Shown here piece after piece: positions 15,072 to 23,500 of a DNA stretch of 26,430 nucleotides; the first letter of the stretch is position 1, and the number at the start of each line of letters is the position of its first letter. The notes under the pieces were generated by a model that saw only the letters and a list, made by a program, of their open reading frames with translations, was not told the DNA's origin and made no database searches. Position numbers and translations under genes: made by a program. This DNA is from Prevotellaceae bacterium (GTDB taxonomy: Bacteria > Bacteroidota > Bacteroidia > Bacteroidales > UBA932): contig JAIRKX010000118.1 in NCBI GenBank assembly GCA_031259805.1, positions 1-26,430 of the forward strand, given 5' to 3'.

Positions 15072-16760
15072 TTAATATCCTGGATTGTTGGGGAGCAGGG
15101 TGGGCGTTTTGTTAATGTCGTCTTGCGGCAACGACCACCATTCATCCCGATTAGCGGAATATTTAAATGTTTCGACGCGGATGTAATCGGTCAATGCATT
15201 GGCCATTTTAGCGCCGTAGACCGTACCGTTGAGGAGATTGAACGCGCCTTCGGGGTCGCTGCCCCAGCGGATAAGGTCATAATAACGTAGACCTTCGAGC
15301 GCTAATTCGCAGCGGCGTTCGCGGCGAATGATTTCACGCAGGTTGGTCGCTCCGGGATAATCGAGCGCGGCGGCTGTCGTAAAGCCGGCGCGTTCGCGAA
15401 TGGGGCGGATCGTCTTGTTCCACACATCTTCGGTAAACGTGCCGTTGCGTTCGCAGGCTTCGGCGTACATGAGCAGGATGTCGGCGTAGCGCATCATAAT
15501 GATGTTATTGTGCATCCGAAGATCCAGCCCGTGATCGACATCGAACCACTTGCGGGTATAGTATCCCGTTTGGCTTCTGTTTTCGCCGCCGTCGCCGCCA
15601 TAAGCATTCTCGCCGGAGCCGGGCGTGATGTTAATTGTCTGTTCGACGTAAGCGCCAGAGGCATTCTTATCTTTCCACGTGGCGCCGTGGTACACGACTG
15701 TGGCGGCCAAACGCGGGTCGCGACCGGTGTACATCGTGCTCGGGCTATCGTTGTACGACGGGTCGGAGTCGTAGGGCGTCGGTTTGGTATTCGGCCCCCT
15801 GACCGGCAATCCGTTGGCAAGCATAATATAGGAGTCAACCAACGACTGTGTGGGCGTTTTGCCCGTTACACGATACCCTGTAACCGATGGCGGCACCATG
15901 TCAATGAAATCCTGCCATATTTTATCCAGCGTAACATACGTATAGTCGAGAATCACCTCGTCGTTGTATTCATACGCCGATGCGAACAGGTTTTCGTAGG
16001 CCGAAAAATGCTCGGTAGCGGTGGTAAACAGTCGGTATACGCCATATTCGGATTGGTTGTTAATCAGCATTCCGCAATATTGCTCGACTTTGGGCATGTC
16101 GCCCTGCATCAGGTAAAGACGAATCTTCAACATCATAGCTGCTGCTTTGGTGATCCGTCCGCGTTCGGCGGCCGGTAGCTCTTCCTTTTTAGGAAGTACG
16201 GGGATGACTTCGTCCAATTCGGTGTGCAACGCTGCCAGCACTTGTGCGCGCGGCGTCCGCCGGATGGTTTTCGAGCCCGCCACATCAATATCTTCCAGGA
16301 AGAACGGGATGTCGCCATAGAAATTCGACATGCGGAAGAACAGGTAGGCGCGGATAAAGCGGATTTCGGCTTTCATGCGCGCCGCCACCGCCGCGTCGAG
16401 ATTGGGCACCAGATCGACATTGGCCATAAAGACGTTCGTCGTTTTAATGCCTTCAAAGAGCCACTTCCATTCGTCCTTAAAAATCGCCGTGCTCGGGTTT
16501 GCCTGCCCTTTGCGGATGATCGTAGTCGACGGATTGCCGCGCACTTCAATCAGATTGTCGCTCAGGGCTTCGTCCGTCCACATTTTACCGGCATTATACA
16601 TTTGACTATAGGCCATGTTCATTACTAATATAGCCCGATCGGCAGACGTCCAGTATTCCGCATCTGTAAACTTGTTGGTAGGCGCCTGTTCCAAATCATT
16701 ACAAGCCATAAAGCAAGTCAGGAAACACGCCAAAACGAGAGTGTGTATTATTTTTTTCAT
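15072..16760 (-). CDS. SusD/RagB-family nutrient-binding outer-membrane lipoprotein (system 2)
   Basis: This 562-residue lipoprotein has lipobox FMAC (Cys20) followed by NDLEQAPTN. The SusD motif RFIRAYLFFRMSNFYGDIPF lies at 134-153. Near the C-terminus are MRYADILLMYAEACERNG and RRERRCELALEGLRYYDLIR, and it ends in WSLPQDDINKTPTLLPNNPG, all typical of the family. It works as the lid of the adjacent SusC barrel. Its length is near the family norm and clearly different from the 693-residue SusD of system 1. It follows susC by 18 bp on the minus strand, so the two are surely co-transcribed. Confidence 0.95.
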   Translation of the reverse strand: MKKIIHTLVLACFLTCFMACNDLEQAPTNKFTDAEYWTSADRAILVMNMAYSQMYNAGKMWTDEALSDNLIEVRGNPSTTIIRKGQANPSTAIFKDEWKWLFEGIKTTNVFMANVDLVPNLDAAVAARMKAEIRFIRAYLFFRMSNFYGDIPFFLEDIDVAGSKTIRRTPRAQVLAALHTELDEVIPVLPKKEELPAAERGRITKAAAMMLKIRLYLMQGDMPKVEQYCGMLINNQSEYGVYRLFTTATEHFSAYENLFASAYEYNDEVILDYTYVTLDKIWQDFIDMVPPSVTGYRVTGKTPTQSLVDSYIMLANGLPVRGPNTKPTPYDSDPSYNDSPSTMYTGRDPRLAATVVYHGATWKDKNASGAYVEQTINITPGSGENAYGGDGGENRSQTGYYTRKWFDVDHGLDLRMHNNIIMMRYADILLMYAEACERNGTFTEDVWNKTIRPIRERAGFTTAAALDYPGATNLREIIRRERRCELALEGLRYYDLIRWGSDPEGAFNLLNGTVYGAKMANALTDYIRVETFKYSANRDEWWSLPQDDINKTPTLLPNNPGY

Positions 16761-16778
16761 CGTAGTATTCTCCTGTAA

Positions 16779-19700
16779 TTAAAATGTGATGTCTAAACCC
16801 ATTCCGTAATATCTCAGTATTGGGTAATTCCGACCGCTGTCGGCGCCGCCGCTGTTCATGTTGTTGTCGTAGGGCGACGATTCGGGGTCGAGGAAAGAAA
16901 TATTACTGAATGTAAATAAATTTTGGGCATTGATGTACAGCCGCGCCTTTTTCAGTCCGATTTTTTTGGACAGGCTTTCGGGCAGCGTGTAGCCCAGCAT
17001 AATATTTTTCACCCGCATATATGCTCCGTCGAAAATAAAGAGGTCGGAGCCGTAGCCTTTTCCATAGTTGAGGGTGTTACTGGTGGCCAGTCGCGGGTAA
17101 CGGGCGTCGGTGTTGGTCGGCGTCCAGTAATCGAGCATATGTTCGTACATCGTATAGCCGTAGCCTTCGTGGAAGGGTTCGACCAGTTCGCCACGCACCA
17201 TCATGTCGCGTTGCAGCACGCCTTGCAGGAAAATGGAAAAGTCAAGTCCGTTCCACGCCAGATTGTAATTCACGCCGAACGTATAGCGCGGGAAAGCATT
17301 GCCGAGGTAGTACCAGTCGTTGTCGTCAATCACCTTGTCGCCGTTGCGGTCGAGTATTTTCAAGTCGCCTATCTGGAACTCCACGCCCGGACGTTTAGCC
17401 CAGCCGTCGATTTCTTCCTGCGACTGGAAGATGCCATCGCTCTTATATCCGTAGTACGAACGTAGCGGCAGTCCTTCGCGGGTAATTTGCCATATTTCTT
17501 CGTGGGTATTAATCGACTCGAATCCCTCGAAATGCAGCACTTCATTCCACGAATCGCCCATGCTGAGGTTCAAGTTATGGCGGAAGTCGCCGGTTCTCGC
17601 ATTCAGCCCGACGGTAATTTCCCAGCCTTGGGTACGCATCTCGCCGGCGTTGTAGTTTTTCGGCGTTGTCCCGTAAATGAGCGGCACGAGCGGCGATACT
17701 AAGATATGGTCGGTATTTTTGTTAAATACATCGAATCCCAGCGTCAGACGGTCATCGAAGAACGTCGCATCGATACCGGCATTCAGTGTTCTCGACACCT
17801 CCCATTGCAGGTCTTCCGAGCCGACCTGAAATCCCGTGCCGGCCACCATCACATTATTGAAGGCATAGGTGTTGGCATACACTTCGTAGGTCGTCAGATA
17901 CTCGTATGAACCGATGCGTTGATTACCGAGCGTCCCGTACGACACGCGCAGTTTGAGGTCGCCGACTTTTTCGCGGTAGCTACTCATAAACTCCTCCTGC
18001 GAAATGCGCCATCCGGCGGATGCCGACGGGAAAAATCCCCAGCGCAAGTCTTTTTCAAATTTCGATGAGCCGTCGTAACGCACCGACACCTCGCCGAAAT
18101 ACCGTTCGTCGTAGTCATACCCCACGCGCCCGAAGATCGACGTCAGGCTGGTTCGTTCCGACTTCATGGGGGTTACTACATTCGCATCTCCTAAAACCAC
18201 TTCCGAGCCGGTTCCCGGAATCCCCAGTTGCGGGTCGGTGTACCGAATATTAATCTGGTTTTCTTCCGATGTAAACGATTCGTTCGACGCGCCGAGCAGT
18301 CCGGTAACATGGTGTTTGCCGAAATACTTGTCATAGTCCGCATAAAGTTGCATATTGATCAGGTACATTCGTTTATCCCAGTCTTCGGTATCCTGGTCGG
18401 TATTAGCCAATGTAGGTTCGCCGTTGATGTTGTTATACTTGTAAAATTCCACTTGCGGGCGTCGGGTATAGCGATGGTCGCGGAACACATCAGCGCCCAG
18501 CACGCCTTTCAGTTTCAACCCGTCTATGATTTGCAGTTCGGCCGATGTATTAATATTAATATAGTCGTTCTTGTACTGGTTCGAGCCGCCTTTCTCGAGC
18601 AATCCCAATGCCGTAAACTGCGTCAGGATGTCGTTGACCAAGTATTTTCCGGTTTCGGGGTCTTGCTGCCTGTAATAATAATAGGAGGGGATGCGCGTAA
18701 CGTCGGCGGTAATATTGCCGGACGTCGTCGACGTATTGTTTTCGTGCGTATAGCCGAGCAGCGCCGAAAGTTTCAACCGTTTATATTCCGTCGTCAGGTT
18801 GGTACGGAAGTTAATACGCTGAATGCCGTAGTCGGGGCCTACATAATTACTTTGCTGGTCGTAGAATCCGGCGGAAATCATATAGGTACTATGCTCGCTG
18901 CCGCCCGAAATGCTTACATTATAATTCTGTTGCAAAGCATTCTTCAGAATGGTATTTTGGAACTGTTCCCCGTTGCCGTGTTCGTAGAGGTCGCGGATTT
19001 GGGCAGCTGTAAATTCCGGCGCTTTGCCTGCGTTGACCAGCGCGATGTTTTTCAGCGTAGCATTTTGGTAGCCCTCCACTTTCTTAAATAAATACTCCGG
19101 ACTTTGCATTCCGACCATCATATTAAATACGACGGTCGGCGCTTGATTTTTCTGTCCTTTCTTAGTCGTAACCAGCAATACTCCGTTCGCGCCCCGCGAG
19201 CCGTAGATGGCGGCAGTGCTGGCATCTTTCAATACCGATATGCTTTCGATATCGGTTGGATTTAGTTTGTTAAAACTGGCGTCATCCGACACTAATCCAT
19301 CAATGACTATCAGCGGCGTATTGTTGTTCATCGTGCCGATACCGCGAATATTAATATTCAGCCGTTGGTCATTAGGGTCAAAATTACGTTGCTGGACAAT
19401 CACCCCCGGGGATGTACCCTGCAACGCCTGCGTAAGATTAGCGACGGAACGGTCGGCCAGCGCTTCCGCTTTCACCTGATCGACCGCGCCCACCGTACGG
19501 CGGCGGGTAGTCGTACCATAGCCGATGACAATCACGTCTTCCAATAATTGCGAATCACTCTCCATCACTACGTCAATCGTCGCCCGGTTATTCACCGGCA
19601 TTTCGACTGTTTTGCAGCCGATGAAGGAGAATATCAGCAAGTCATTCCCGGCACACTCAATAGCGTAATCGCCGTCGAGGCCTGTCTGAACGCCGCGCGA

Positions 19701-19892
19701 AGTGCCCTGTATTCGGACGGTCGCGCCGATCAACGGTTCTCCGTTCAATCGGACGACTCCTGTTACAGTAATACGCCCCGCGGGGTCCGCACTGTTGGCT
19801 GTCTGTGCATACGCCGCCGGGCCGGAAAAGCCCGCGGCACACAATAGTAAAGAGCCAACTACAATGATGTTTCTCAATTGCTTAAAATTCAT
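16779..19892 (-). CDS. SusC/RagA-type TonB-dependent outer-membrane oligosaccharide transporter (system 2)
   Basis: The 1037-residue product has a signal peptide ending near AAYA (cleavage about residue 29). A carboxypeptidase-regulatory-like domain spans about 41-118 (TVTGVVRLNGEPLIGATV, DGDYAI core). LLEDVIVIGYGTT follows at about 113-125, then the plug with the canonical motif KDASTAAIYGSRGANGVLLV near 221. The rest is beta-barrel, including the common RWGFFPSASAGWRIS and ending YYGMGLDITF. No STN domain is present. This is the first gene of the minus-strand operon (susC, susD, two SusE-like genes, GH76) and faces the HTCS gene across a 700-bp control region, the usual place for an HTCS-activated promoter. 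Confidence 0.96.
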   Translation of the reverse strand: MNFKQLRNIIVVGSLLLCAAGFSGPAAYAQTANSADPAGRITVTGVVRLNGEPLIGATVRIQGTSRGVQTGLDGDYAIECAGNDLLIFSFIGCKTVEMPVNNRATIDVVMESDSQLLEDVIVIGYGTTTRRRTVGAVDQVKAEALADRSVANLTQALQGTSPGVIVQQRNFDPNDQRLNINIRGIGTMNNNTPLIVIDGLVSDDASFNKLNPTDIESISVLKDASTAAIYGSRGANGVLLVTTKKGQKNQAPTVVFNMMVGMQSPEYLFKKVEGYQNATLKNIALVNAGKAPEFTAAQIRDLYEHGNGEQFQNTILKNALQQNYNVSISGGSEHSTYMISAGFYDQQSNYVGPDYGIQRINFRTNLTTEYKRLKLSALLGYTHENNTSTTSGNITADVTRIPSYYYYRQQDPETGKYLVNDILTQFTALGLLEKGGSNQYKNDYININTSAELQIIDGLKLKGVLGADVFRDHRYTRRPQVEFYKYNNINGEPTLANTDQDTEDWDKRMYLINMQLYADYDKYFGKHHVTGLLGASNESFTSEENQINIRYTDPQLGIPGTGSEVVLGDANVVTPMKSERTSLTSIFGRVGYDYDERYFGEVSVRYDGSSKFEKDLRWGFFPSASAGWRISQEEFMSSYREKVGDLKLRVSYGTLGNQRIGSYEYLTTYEVYANTYAFNNVMVAGTGFQVGSEDLQWEVSRTLNAGIDATFFDDRLTLGFDVFNKNTDHILVSPLVPLIYGTTPKNYNAGEMRTQGWEITVGLNARTGDFRHNLNLSMGDSWNEVLHFEGFESINTHEEIWQITREGLPLRSYYGYKSDGIFQSQEEIDGWAKRPGVEFQIGDLKILDRNGDKVIDDNDWYYLGNAFPRYTFGVNYNLAWNGLDFSIFLQGVLQRDMMVRGELVEPFHEGYGYTMYEHMLDYWTPTNTDARYPRLATSNTLNYGKGYGSDLFIFDGAYMRVKNIMLGYTLPESLSKKIGLKKARLYINAQNLFTFSNISFLDPESSPYDNNMNSGGADSGRNYPILRYYGMGLDITF

Positions 19893-19966
19893 ACATGTTT
19901 AGTAATTAGTTGTTGATTAAAAAAGTTTAGTATTCATATATTTTATAACATTATGCATAGCCATCG

Positions 19967-19997
19967 TTTTTGATTAACTCTTTAAGTTAATCAAAAA
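19967..19997. promoter_or_regulatory. Palindrome 1 upstream of susC (candidate operator)
   Basis: TTTGATTAACT (19969-19979) and AGTTAATCAAA (19985-19995) are perfect 11-bp arms around CTTTA; adjoining T and A runs extend the pairing to 13 bp. It lies about 77 bp upstream of the susC start codon. A further half-site, TTGATTAA, occurs at 19913-19920. It could be a dimer-binding operator or an RNA hairpin in the leader; the sequence alone does not decide. Confidence 0.6.
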
Positions 19998-20149
19998 GTC
20001 ATCTCTCCTTTATTATGGTCTAATCTTCCGTTCATTGCAGTTTTTTTTCTGACAAAATTTCCGCGAGTTATTGTTGTTTTTTCCATTTTATAATACTTTT
20101 ATATTCTTATAGTTATCATTTTTATTTTTGTAAATACAACCTCTATTCA

Positions 20150-20258
20150 TCCCCTAATTCGTCCCCTCATTTTTTAGTATTAAACGCCTGTTTTTATTAC
20201 TCTTATACCTGTCAAAACACCTTGCTTCTTACAAAAATTCTTCCCCAAATTCGTCTCC
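20150..20258. repeat. Pair of 17-bp direct repeats in the control region
   Basis: TCCCCTAATTCGTCCCC (20150-20166) and TCCCCAAATTCGTCTCC (20242-20258) match at 15 of 17 positions, 92 bp apart in the same orientation. They are GC-richer than the surrounding AT-rich DNA. AraC-type DNA-binding domains, as in the HTCS next door, commonly use direct repeats, so these are alternative operator candidates (inference). Confidence 0.5.
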
Positions 20259-20311
20259 AGATAGTACTCCGTCCTTTATGACTCATTACATACCAATGCT
20301 TTGCAGTTTTT

Positions 20312-20338
20312 TTTGATTAACTTAAAGAGTTAATCAAA
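20312..20338. promoter_or_regulatory. Palindrome 2, exact reverse complement of palindrome 1
   Basis: The same 11-bp arms as palindrome 1 (20312-20322 and 20328-20338) surround TAAAG, the reverse complement of the CTTTA centre of palindrome 1. The two 27-bp sites are therefore identical but in opposite orientation, with centres 343 bp apart. This copy abuts the TTGCAGTTTTTTTT repeat and lies about 255 bp upstream of the HTCS start codon. Confidence 0.6.
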
Positions 20339-20384
20339 GGACAAGGAGCATTACCTACTGTTTACATACAGTAAAATCGTCGTG

Positions 20385-20392
20385 CAAATTTA
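20385..20392 (-). promoter_or_regulatory. Candidate -7 box for the susC operon
   Basis: On the minus strand this reads TAAATTTG, a match to the Bacteroidota -7 consensus TAnnTTTG. I see no good -33 element at the usual spacing, which is common for activator-dependent promoters. A second match, TACTTTTG, lies at 20423-20430 (minus strand). Either would give a long leader to the susC start at 19892. Confidence 0.35.
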
Positions 20393-20535
20393 AAAAAACT
20401 ATAACGATTCCTTTACTGTTTGCAAAAGTATCAAAAGAAAAAACAAAATTAGTACAATTTTCGGACACGAGTGTACGACATTATGACATGTCGTAAAATT
20501 TATATCTTTTTGGCGAAAAATTGCCCGTCCGACGC

Positions 20536-20565
20536 TTGTAAATTGACAAAAATACCATACTTTTG
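20536..20565 (+). promoter_or_regulatory. Promoter of the HTCS gene
   Basis: TTG at 20536-20538 and TACTTTTG at 20558-20565 match the Bacteroidota -33 (TTG/TTTG) and -7 (TAnnTTTG) elements with a 19-bp spacer. The predicted transcript start, around 20571, lies about 22 nt before the ATG at 20593, which supports that start codon over the TTG at 20563. Confidence 0.65.
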
Positions 20566-20592
20566 TTTCCTCAATGTATAAATCACTCGCAT

Positions 20593-23500
20593 ATGCTACG
20601 AAAAACGGTTTTATTGACAAGCTTGCTATTATGCTCCGGCAGCCTGTTTTCGCATAATTTACGACAGCTATCCAGCAAGGAAGGGCTGTCGAATAGTGCT
20701 ATTCTATCCATCTATCAAGACAGGGAACGCTTTATGTGGTTCGGCTCTTGCGACGGACTGAATATGTATGATGGCCTTCACATTCAAGTTTATAAACCGA
20801 CGACAAACAATCCGAACAGCTTATCGGGAAATCTGATCGAGGGTATTATGGGCGCGGAGGACAACATCCTATGGATTGCTACCAATCATGGTTTTAACCG
20901 CTTGGATAAGAAAAAACGCACCATCGAATACCACAACGAGTTCGAAGGCAAATACCATTGGGCTAAAACTGCTCAGAACGAAATATTTGCCATTCACGAA
21001 GACCATTTTATACACTATTATAATAAGGAGTGCAAAGAATTTATACCGGTGTCGTTTCCAGGCATCTATAATGATAACATACAGGCGTTTTTCATCGACC
21101 CCAACAATACAATATGGATTTTTTCGGACAACGGGAAAACGATTCATGCCGCTGTTTCCTTTACCGATGCTGCGATACCGCACCTAAAAATCGTACCGGC
21201 GCTGGAGCACGACGCCGATTTCCTCTATGTATTCCACGAAAAAGAACGGGTCTACTTAATCGATAAACGGTATCTGTTGTATGAATTGAATGTACTGACA
21301 CAAAAGAAAAACCTCATCAAAAACCTACGCTACGAGATTCGGGACAACGGCATTATCTCGACCATTATCCGCGATGGCGACGACTACCTTGTAGCCTTCA
21401 AGACCAACGGGTTAATTCGCCTGAAGCATACCCCCGAAACCGAACTCAAATACCGTACGGAGCGCATTGATATTTATTGCGGCGTATTCTCGCTGTGCCG
21501 GGACGAAGGGCAGGATATTGTATGGATCGGCACGGACGGACAAGGCGTCTATATGTACTCAAACGATGCGTTCTCCTTCCGTTCCACAACATTTACCGAT
21601 TTGCCTTTTCACATTCAGAAACCGGTGCGGGCGCTGTTGATCGACAAAGACAATACGCTCTGGATCGGCACGAAAGACGATGGCATCCTCACGATTGACG
21701 ATTTTCAAATCAACGGCGACATCAACGCCAAAAAAATCGACCACTACACGACCAGCAACAGCGCCCTTACCAACAATACAATATATGCCTTTGCCAACAG
21801 CCGGCGAAATCTGATTTGGATTGGCGGCGACGGCCCCGGATTAAACTACTACTCCTATAAAGAAAAGCGCATTAAGCCGATGGCCTCCCGTAGCGACGAA
21901 GAAATTGTCTATGTGCATTCGATTTGCGAAGTGAACGACACGACGCTGTGGGTTGCCACCGTCGGGTCGGGTATCCTGAAAGTGATTGTAGGCGGCTCGT
22001 ACGATGCCCCGTACATCAAGACCGTGAAGCGTTTCATGTTTATCAAAGACGAAATTTCGTACAATTATTTCTTTTCCGCCTTACAGGAAAACGACAGCCT
22101 GCTGTGGTTCGGCAACAGGGGGTATGGCGTGCAGCGGCTCGATGTCCGGACGGAAACATTTACGCAAATACGCTTCTGCAAGAAAGATATTGAAACCATT
22201 AACGATATCCTGAGCGGGCAGAAGGACAGCAAAGGAAACATTTGGTTCGGTACAAGTTTCGGCATCACCCGCCTGCTGCATTACGATAAGGATACGGTGG
22301 TTTACGAGAACTACAACGAAATAGAAGGCCTGCCGAACAATACGATTCATGGCATTTTGGAAGACCACAACGGGCGTTTGTGGCTAAGTACCAACAACGG
22401 AATAGTACAGTTCGATGTCGAAACAAAAAAATTCCGCATTTATAATCATAAAAACGGGCTGGATGTCATTGAATTTAGTGACGGCGCATACTTCCGCGAT
22501 GAACGCACGGACATCCTGCTTTTCGGCGGCACAAACGGCTTCCTTTCCATTACGCAGGACATGTTCGAAGGGCGGGAGTTTACACCGCCCATCTATTTTA
22601 CAGGGCTTAAGATTTATGAGAATGAATACAACATTGTCGATTTCATGCAGCAAACAAAAAACGGCGAGTACCTCGAACTGTCCTACGAACAAAACTTTTT
22701 CTCTATTTCGTTTATTGCCCTGGATTACATCAACGGGCAACATTACCGCTATGCCTATAATCTCGAAAATTTTAATGACCAATGGTTTGACAAGGGCTTT
22801 TCGAATGTAGTAACGTTCACCAAAGTCCCGCCGGGCGAATACATCCTGCATATCAAGTACGACAACGGCATTATCGCGTCGTCGCAGAACGACTACTCGC
22901 TGAAAATCGTGATTCTGCCGCCATGGTATAAAACGATTTGGGCTTATTTGGCGTATACGTTGCTGTGTGCGGCGGTTTTGTACGGGTCATTGCTGTTGGT
23001 GCGAGCGTCCTACAAAAACAAACGGACGACCATGATTGAAAAAATGAACCAGCAGCAGAAAGAGGAAATTTACGAATCGAAACTCCGGTTTTTTACCAAT
23101 ATTACGCACGAATTGTGTACGCCGCTGACACTCATCTACGGGCCGTGCGCTCGCATCGTGTCGTATACCGGCACGGACACGTTTGTGAAAAAATACGCCA
23201 CGCTGATCCTGAAAAATGCCGAACGGTTAAACTCGCTTATACAGGAACTTATTGAATTCCGGCGAATAGAAACCGGCCATAAGTCCTGTCTGATCGAGCC
23301 GCTGGCAATAGCCGAGCTGGCGAGGAATATCGCGGAATCATTTACAGATTTGGCCGAAACGCGGAATATTGACTACCAAATTCATATCGACGAGCCTGTA
23401 GAATGGAATTCCGACAAGGGATGTATCACCAAAATATTAACCAATTTACTGTCGAACGCCTTTAAATACACGCCCGACAGCGGCAAAATCGAAGTAGTCG

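Larger units (their letters stand above)
19893..20592. promoter_or_regulatory. Divergent AT-rich control region between susC (system 2) and the HTCS gene
   Basis: This 700-bp stretch has no credible gene and is much more AT-rich than its flanks. It holds two 27-bp palindromes (19969-19995 and 20312-20338), a 17-bp direct repeat (20150 and 20242), a 14-bp direct repeat TTGCAGTTTTTTTT (20035-20048 and 20301-20314), a small inverted repeat TACTGT / ACAGTA (20356-20373), a plus-strand promoter for the HTCS gene and candidate minus-strand -7 boxes near 20385 and 20423. If either minus-strand box is the real one, the susC leader would be close to 490-530 nt. Confidence 0.7.

Noticed and set aside
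20563..20592. TTG start for the HTCS
   Set aside because: It overlaps the -7 promoter box, and the signal peptide starts at the ATG at 20593.
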